Positions 59,764 through 64,000 of a DNA stretch of 64,000 bases are shown piece after piece. The notes under the pieces were generated by a model. It saw only the letters and a program-made list of their open reading frames with translations, did not search any database and was not told the origin of the DNA. The first letter of the stretch is position 1; every line of letters starts with the position of its first letter. Source of the stretch: Candidatus Accumulibacter meliphilus (lineage in GTDB: Bacteria > Pseudomonadota > Gammaproteobacteria > Burkholderiales > Rhodocyclaceae); NCBI GenBank assembly GCA_003332265.1, contig QPGA01000005.1, positions 1-64,000 on the forward strand, read 5' to 3'. Position numbers and translations under genes: made by a program.

Positions 59764-61038
59764 ATGGACAGAGTTGAGTTCGAGCTCGTACCGTTCGCGC
59801 CTGTCGACGAGTACGAAATGGAAGGCGATGGCTGGGAGTTGGAGCAGTCGCGTGGCCGTGCCGCATCGCGCGGTCGTTCGAAGCCGCGCACACAGTCCCG
59901 TTCCGGAGCACGCGCTGGTTTGCGGCCAAAGCCGCGCTCCAGGTCACCGATCTTCGAACCTGCGGCGCCATGCATCTGCCCCGTTCATGGCACGGAGTAC
60001 CTGCGCTGGGTGCAAAGCACGCTGAACCAGGTCGAGTCTGCGGGCCTGCCGGTCAATGGCGTCATGAGTGCTGCCACGCGCCGCGCCCTGCGCAAGTTCC
60101 AGGGCCGCAAGGGTCTGCTGGTCGACGGCATCGCCGGGCCGGAGGTTGAACAGGCCCTGCGCGATGCACGCCGCCCGACCGATGCCGGGGCAAAGGCCGA
60201 CGAGCCAGGGCAAGACCAGGGCGAGATCGACGAGTACGAAACGCTGGAGCCTGAAGCGCCCACCAGGACGCCGACATTGCGCCGCGGCTCGCGCGGTTCG
60301 GGCGTGGCCGATCTGCAGCGCCGGCTCGGCGCTGCAGGTTTCAATGCGGGAGCGGCCGACGGTATCTTCGGGGCGAAGACCGATGCGGCTGTGCGCGCGT
60401 TTCAGCGCGCGCGCGGTCTCGCTGTCGACGGCATCGTTGGTTCAAGAACCTGGGGAGCGCTGCTCGGTACATCGCCAAGCGTCCCGGGCGGTGGCGGCTC
60501 AGCGACGAATGAATGGCTGCTGCCCGCCAGCGTGCGCACCGCCGGCGACGCCCAGACCGTGCGCTATGACTCGCCGCCGGCGTGGATCGGCATGCCGGGC
60601 AATTGCACCGGCACCTTCACAGCCGGTGCGGCAGCGCTGAAGGCTCACATCCTGGCGACCTTTGCCGGCGTTTCAAGCATCGGCGGCTATTCGTGCCGAG
60701 CCAACAGCGCCAACCGCTCCGAGACATCGGTTCACGGCACGGGCCGAGCCCTGGACATCATGATCCCGACGCTCGGCGGCCGCGCCAACAGCGCCATCGG
60801 CGACCCGATCGCCAACTGGCTGGTGCGCAACGCCGCAGCGATTGGCGTGCAATACATCATCTGGAACCGCATGCGCTGGAGCGGCGGCCGCACGCCGCGC
60901 GTGGCGCGATACAGCGGCCCCAATCCGCACATCGACCATGTGCATGTCGAAATCAACAACGACGGCGCACGTCAGCGTACGCCGTGGTTCACCAATCCCG
61001 GGCAGGCCAGAGAGACTGAATTCGAAATGGCATGGTGA
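59764..61038 (+). CDS. Protein with two peptidoglycan-binding domains and LAS-type peptidase end (cluster gene 7)
   Basis: The 424-aa protein begins with a short acidic-aromatic tail (DRVEFELVPF, DEYEMEGDGWELE) and a basic Ser/Arg linker. Two peptidoglycan_binding_1 domains nearly identical to those of gene 6 follow (about 70-140 and 170-235). The C-terminal domain differs from that of gene 6 and has a clear LAS/M15 site. SVHGTGRALD gives H324-x6-D331, and HIDHVHVE gives H389, H392 and H394. Cleavage of peptidoglycan stem peptides or cross-links is expected. The frame is open to 59725, but GAGGAG 8 nt before the ATG at 59764 fixes the start. The last residues (ETEFEMAW) overlap the upstream edge of the next frame; the next start is 32 nt on. 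Confidence 0.85.
   Translation: MDRVEFELVPFAPVDEYEMEGDGWELEQSRGRAASRGRSKPRTQSRSGARAGLRPKPRSRSPIFEPAAPCICPVHGTEYLRWVQSTLNQVESAGLPVNGVMSAATRRALRKFQGRKGLLVDGIAGPEVEQALRDARRPTDAGAKADEPGQDQGEIDEYETLEPEAPTRTPTLRRGSRGSGVADLQRRLGAAGFNAGAADGIFGAKTDAAVRAFQRARGLAVDGIVGSRTWGALLGTSPSVPGGGGSATNEWLLPASVRTAGDAQTVRYDSPPAWIGMPGNCTGTFTAGAAALKAHILATFAGVSSIGGYSCRANSANRSETSVHGTGRALDIMIPTLGGRANSAIGDPIANWLVRNAAAIGVQYIIWNRMRWSGGRTPRVARYSGPNPHIDHVHVEINNDGARQRTPWFTNPGQARETEFEMAW
59964..60464 (+). repeat. Duplicated segment coding for the two peptidoglycan-binding domains, copy 2
   Basis: Partner of 58690-59190. It starts at the same CPVHGTEY-containing block and ends just after the second peptidoglycan-binding domain. 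Confidence 0.75.
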
Positions 61039-61070
61039 GGAAGACCGGCCGCCTTGAAAGGAGCGACGAC

Positions 61071-62213
61071 ATGTACGACATGTACGGAAAGGACGTCAAC
61101 ACGACAGGATTTCAGCGCTGGCCGCAGGTCGAGATATTTCACCCCGGCGAGATAGAGCGTTATGTCGGCAGCGCGCCGAAGCCGCCACCCCATGCTGCGT
61201 GTCGCGCAGATCCCTTGCTCTTCCGTTGCTTTCGATCCTACCGGACCGAGCTCGAAGCCTGGCACGAAGAGCAACTCGACCGCCTGGTGATCGACATCGT
61301 CAGCCGCGACCTCGACGGCAAGCCCGTCGCGCATGTACTGATGATCGGGCACGCCGCCAAGTGGAGGGCGAGCGACGACAAGTTCGCATTGGGGCAAGGA
61401 CGTGCGGAAGCGGTAGAGCAAGGACTGCGTCGCCGACTCAAGCTGCACAGCAACGCGCTGGCGAGCCTGCCCATCACCGCGCTGAGCCTTGGCGACATGC
61501 TTTCAGAAGCGTCCAACGCGACGCAAACGGGGCGCAGCCTCAATCGCAGGGTATCGGTCAAGCTGCTCCTGGCGCCGCCGCCAGCAAACAAGACGAAATG
61601 CCAAGCGATTTCCGACGGCAGTTTGCGTGAGGCGGTGTTCGCGATCCTGGGTAGACGGCCCGAACAGTTCCAGGTGGCCAAGGAACTGTTCGCCTTCATC
61701 CGCCGGGCCGACAGCCTGGCGTGCAAGGCCCTGGGCAGCGCGACGGGAGCGATGGGCCCTGCCGCGCGCCTGGCCTGCATGTTCCTGAACAGTTTCGTCG
61801 AGACGCTCGCTAGCGAATTCGAGAACGATCCCGCCGTCCAGCTGGCTTTTGTGCGCGGCTCGGCTTACGCGCTCATGGACGCAGCGACGAACAGACAACG
61901 GCCGCTCAGCAGGATCCGCGGCGGCGCCAAGCTCGTGCGCGCCTTTTCGCTCGGCTACAGACACACCAGCGGGCGCCTGCTGACCCTGCGGGAAGACGCC
62001 AGGCTGCGCCCCAAGCTGGACGACCTCCTTGCCGCGATCGCCTGTCGTGACCCCCGCTCGTCGGCGTTGCGAACGATCTATCTGGCCATACTCGCCGTCG
62101 TGCGCAGCGAGTCGCCTTCGCTGGGCAGCAACGTCTTCATCGGCGCATCGGGGAACTGTGCTTTCGACTATCCAAGAATCCGGCATTTCAATTGCGGGCC
62201 CCTGCCCGACTGA
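61071..62213 (+). CDS. OmpA-like domain protein (cluster gene 8)
   Basis: The 380-aa protein has an OmpA C-terminal-like region at about residues 70-170. VLMIGHAAKWRASDDKFALGQGRAEAVEQGLRRRL has the form of the peptidoglycan-contacting GHT...N..LS..RA..V...L motif, and LNRRVSVKLLLAPP resembles its NRRVEI close. The remaining 200 residues are helical, with no family I recognise (VAKELFAFIRRADSLACKALGSATGAMG, then VRGGAKLVRAFSLGYRH in pattern). No signal peptide or lipobox is seen. AAAGGAG 8 nt before the ATG at 61071 decides the start over the in-frame ATG at 61032, which lies inside gene 7. It is the last gene of the cluster; a palindromic repeat follows 12 nt after the stop. It probably anchors or docks the system at peptidoglycan (inference). 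Confidence 0.7.
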   Translation: MYDMYGKDVNTTGFQRWPQVEIFHPGEIERYVGSAPKPPPHAACRADPLLFRCFRSYRTELEAWHEEQLDRLVIDIVSRDLDGKPVAHVLMIGHAAKWRASDDKFALGQGRAEAVEQGLRRRLKLHSNALASLPITALSLGDMLSEASNATQTGRSLNRRVSVKLLLAPPPANKTKCQAISDGSLREAVFAILGRRPEQFQVAKELFAFIRRADSLACKALGSATGAMGPAARLACMFLNSFVETLASEFENDPAVQLAFVRGSAYALMDAATNRQRPLSRIRGGAKLVRAFSLGYRHTSGRLLTLREDARLRPKLDDLLAAIACRDPRSSALRTIYLAILAVVRSESPSLGSNVFIGASGNCAFDYPRIRHFNCGPLPD

Positions 62214-62224
62214 TGCCTCGCCAA

Positions 62225-62270
62225 CGGTCATGACATGGCGTGATACCCCGGATCATGAAAGTCATGACCG
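62225..62270. repeat. Dispersed palindromic repeat, copy 2 (46 nt)
   Basis: CGGTCATGAC and GTCATGACCG are perfect 10-bp inverted arms around a 26-nt centre. It begins 12 nt after the last gene of the eight-gene cluster and is a near copy of 43434-43480 behind the giant gene. It is probably the end-of-transcript hairpin of the cluster or a REP-like element. Confidence 0.8.
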
Positions 62271-62287
62271 CCCCCCTCTTCCCCCGG

Positions 62288-62312
62288 CCCTTCTCCCGCA
62301 AGGGGAGAAGGG
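62288..62312. terminator. Strong GC-rich hairpin, possible terminator
   Basis: CCCTTCTCCC (62288-62297) pairs with GGGAGAAGGG (62303-62312) across a 5-nt loop. Only a weak T run (TTTCG) follows, so it is either a bidirectional terminator or one of the dispersed CTTCTCCC-type hairpins common in GC-rich proteobacteria. Confidence 0.5.
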
Positions 62313-62371
62313 AGTTTCGTGAGTCGCATGCGCGACTTTCACATTAACTACAGCGCAAGGAAGCGGCCCGA

Positions 62372-63148
62372 ATGATCATCGACTGCCACTGCCACGCCGG
62401 CCTCGGCGACGGTCTCACCGGCCCCTGGGACACTGCAGCGCCACTGCACAACTACCTGCGCCGCTGCGCCGCCGCCGGCATCCGGCGCAGCGTGGTCTTC
62501 TCTGCCTTCCACTCCGACTACGCCAAGGCCAACCGCGAGGTCGCCCGCCTGGTCGCCAGCCGGCGTGACCGGCTCTACGGCTTTGCCTTCGTACACGCCG
62601 GGCGCGACCGCGGCCGCGTGCGGGCGATGGTACGCGAGGCGGTGCAGGAGCACGGTTTTGTCGGCATCAAGGTGCACCGGCACGACGCGCGCATAACGCG
62701 AGAAGTCTGCGAAGCGGCGCGCGAGTTCCATTTGCCGCTGCTCTACGACATCGCCGGCGAGGTATCGGTGTGCGAGTTGCTGGCGCAGCAATATCCCGAT
62801 GTCGATTTCATCATTCCGCACCTGGGCAGCTTCGCCGACGACTGGGGGGCACAACTGGCGCTGATCGACCACTTGGTTCGCCACCCGAACATGCACGCCG
62901 ACACCGCCGGCGTGCGTCGTTTCGATCTGCTGGAACAGGCGCTGCGGCGCGCCGGCGCACACAAGCTGCTGTTCGGCTCCGACGGCCCCTGGCTGCACCC
63001 GGCAGTCGAGCTGAGCAAGCTGCGCCTGCTGCGGCTGCCAGCGCAAGACGAAGCGCTGGTCCTCGGCGGCAATTTCATGCGCCTGATCGGACGCATCACT
63101 GCGTGGCCCGCTGGTTGGCGCGGCGGATCTGCAATGCCCGGTCGGTGA
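62372..63148 (+). CDS. Amidohydrolase-2 family TIM-barrel metal-dependent hydrolase
   Basis: The 258-aa protein shows the amidohydrolase-2 pattern. DCHCHAG at the N-terminus gives the first HxH metal pair. GIKVHRH at the centre, IIPHLGSF and LLFGSDGPW supply the remaining metal-site His and the catalytic Asp. Relatives include decarboxylases and lactonases acting on ring or carboxylate compounds; the substrate is unknown. The start ATG at 62372 begins the first beta strand (MIIDCHCH). The 3' end overlaps that of the convergent sigma-54 regulator gene by 53 bp. In many genomes such hydrolases lie beside their regulators, so the neighbour may control it, but the convergent layout does not show that. 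Confidence 0.85.
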   Translation: MIIDCHCHAGLGDGLTGPWDTAAPLHNYLRRCAAAGIRRSVVFSAFHSDYAKANREVARLVASRRDRLYGFAFVHAGRDRGRVRAMVREAVQEHGFVGIKVHRHDARITREVCEAAREFHLPLLYDIAGEVSVCELLAQQYPDVDFIIPHLGSFADDWGAQLALIDHLVRHPNMHADTAGVRRFDLLEQALRRAGAHKLLFGSDGPWLHPAVELSKLRLLRLPAQDEALVLGGNFMRLIGRITAWPAGWRGGSAMPGR

Positions 63149-64000
63149 CGCCCAGGCGCGCCGCAGCGCGCTGCAGATTGCCGCCCTCCTGATCCAGCGC
63201 GGCCTGAGTGGCCAGCTCAGTGGCGGTCTGCCCGATCTCCTTCAGGCCGATGTTCAGTTCGACGGCATGGCGAACGGCAGCTTCGAAGTTGCGGTCGGGC
63301 CAGTGCGGGCGCCAGACCACAGCCGCCGGCCGCTCGTCTTCGGGCACGTCGCCGACGGTGAGTGGGCCGTGGCCGCTGTGGCGCTGCCACAGCCGAGCCA
63401 CGGTCTGGCAAAGATCGCGCACGTTGCCGGGGTATTCGCGCGTCAGCAGGTACTCCTTGACCGCCGGGTCCATCTCCAGAGGGGCGGCGCGAGGCTCCAG
63501 TTGGGCGAGGATGAAGCGCGCCAGCGGCAGAATGTCTTCCATGCGTTCGCGCAGCGGCGGCGCGGTGCAACGCCAGGCCGCAATGCGGTAGAACAGGTCG
63601 GCGCGGAAACTGCCGTTGGCCACGGCGGCATCGAGATCACGGTGGGTTGCACAGATCAGGCGGAAGTCGCTGCGCTGCCAGGTATTGCTGCCCAGGCGCT
63701 TGTACTGGCGCTCCTGCACCACGCGCAGCAACTGCGCCTGCAAGGCAATGCTCAGTTCACCGACCTCGTCGAGAAAGAGCGTGCCCCCATGTGCAAGCGC
63801 AAATGCGCCATCACGCGCCCCGGCCGCACCGGTGAAGGCACCACGCTCATGACCGAAAAACTCGCTGCCCGACAACTCGCTCGACAGCGTCGTGCAGTCG
63901 ACGACGACGAACTCGCCCACTTCGTCGCGACCGTCGAGTTCGTGAATCAAGTGCGCGATCTGCTCCTTGCCGGTGCCGGTCTCGCCGGTGATAAGCACGG
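63096..64000 (-). CDS. Sigma-54-dependent transcriptional activator, 5' end beyond the window
   Basis: About 301 C-terminal residues are present. The AAA+ domain is clear: GETGTGKE (Walker A), FFGHERGAFTGA with the sigma-54 contact loop GAFTGA, GGTLFLDEVGEL (Walker B), and FRADLFYRI followed by PPLRER with the arginine-finger region. A linker with VWRPHWPDRNFEAAV leads to a Fis-like HTH (GGNLQRAAARLGVTDRALQIRR). The N-terminal sensor domain lies outside the window, so the signal cannot be named. The protein would activate sigma-54 promoters by ATP-driven remodelling of the polymerase. Confidence 0.9.
   Translation of the reverse strand, partial: VLITGETGTGKEQIAHLIHELDGRDEVGEFVVVDCTTLSSELSGSEFFGHERGAFTGAAGARDGAFALAHGGTLFLDEVGELSIALQAQLLRVVQERQYKRLGSNTWQRSDFRLICATHRDLDAAVANGSFRADLFYRIAAWRCTAPPLRERMEDILPLARFILAQLEPRAAPLEMDPAVKEYLLTREYPGNVRDLCQTVARLWQRHSGHGPLTVGDVPEDERPAAVVWRPHWPDRNFEAAVRHAVELNIGLKEIGQTATELATQAALDQEGGNLQRAAARLGVTDRALQIRRANQRATQ

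Noticed and set aside
52439..62213. Contractile injection (eCIS/type VI) or phage tail interpretation of the cluster
   Set aside because: Peptidoglycan-binding and LAS domains occur in tail lysins, but no sheath, tube, baseplate, spike or AAA+ unfoldase gene is present in the window.
63096..63148. Convergent 53-bp gene overlap as an error in one stop codon
   Set aside because: Both reading frames are clean and both C-termini fit their families, so a true 3' overlap is more likely than a frameshift.

Overview
The window is a 64 kb stretch of GC-rich chromosome. It has dense coding, GTG and ATG starts with AGGAG-type ribosome sites, a bacteriohemerythrin, a sigma-54 activator, a LysR/DoxX/extradiol-dioxygenase cluster and a very large LEPR-XLL surface protein. 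This fits a Gram-negative proteobacterium, most likely a betaproteobacterium of the Rhodocyclales / Accumulibacter type. That placement is inference from gene content and style; there is no rRNA or other marker gene. No tRNA, rRNA, CRISPR array or complete insertion sequence was seen.

Layout. 0.6-4.5 kb (minus strand): a Doc/Fic-type toxin-like gene without a visible antitoxin, a MarC-family membrane protein followed by a possible 61-codon gene and a family-2 glycosyltransferase, a bacteriohemerythrin, and a small HTH regulator. 4.7-43.4 kb (plus): one uninterrupted 12,880-codon gene, divergent from the HTH gene. Its product starts with a LEPR-XLL segment. It continues with about 17 PPC-like beta units, 23 CARDB-like units, TIG, beta-propeller, Ig/cadherin-like, RHS-like, dockerin and Big-like modules. 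Near the C-terminus it carries a peptidoglycan-binding plus LAS-peptidase cassette on an AT-richer insert, a metzincin protease domain, tandem-95/PKD modules and a cohesin-dockerin pair. 43.7-45.3 kb: a DUF2254 membrane protein and a tiny PLDc_N-type membrane protein. 45.4-48.6 kb: an AT-richer gene for a metallophosphoesterase-STAND protein, probably a defence or conflict protein, bracketed by inverted copies of a 49-nt palindrome. 48.7-51.8 kb: extradiol dioxygenase and DoxX genes divergent from a LysR gene, then an SRPBCC protein.

52.4-62.2 kb (plus) is the most interesting region: eight closely spaced same-strand genes that do not match a system I can name. They encode two related proteins (one with a glycine-zipper core), an HEVGH putative zinc protease, a 697-aa protein with an N-terminal Ig/CnaB-like domain, an alpha-oxoamine-synthase-like PLP enzyme, two paralogues with peptidoglycan-binding repeats and different LAS-type peptidase ends, and an OmpA-like protein. 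Three of the eight begin with acidic, aromatic low-complexity tails. The parts suggest a cell-envelope or peptidoglycan-targeted export or lytic system; this is inference. A 46-47 nt palindromic repeat follows both this cluster and the giant gene. 62.4-64 kb: a TIM-barrel amidohydrolase and, convergent and overlapping, a sigma-54 activator cut by the window edge.

GC and identity statements are by eye, not computed. Two 16-18 nt stretches identical to a common sequencing adapter (3397-3412 and 55587-55604) call for a check of the assembly.
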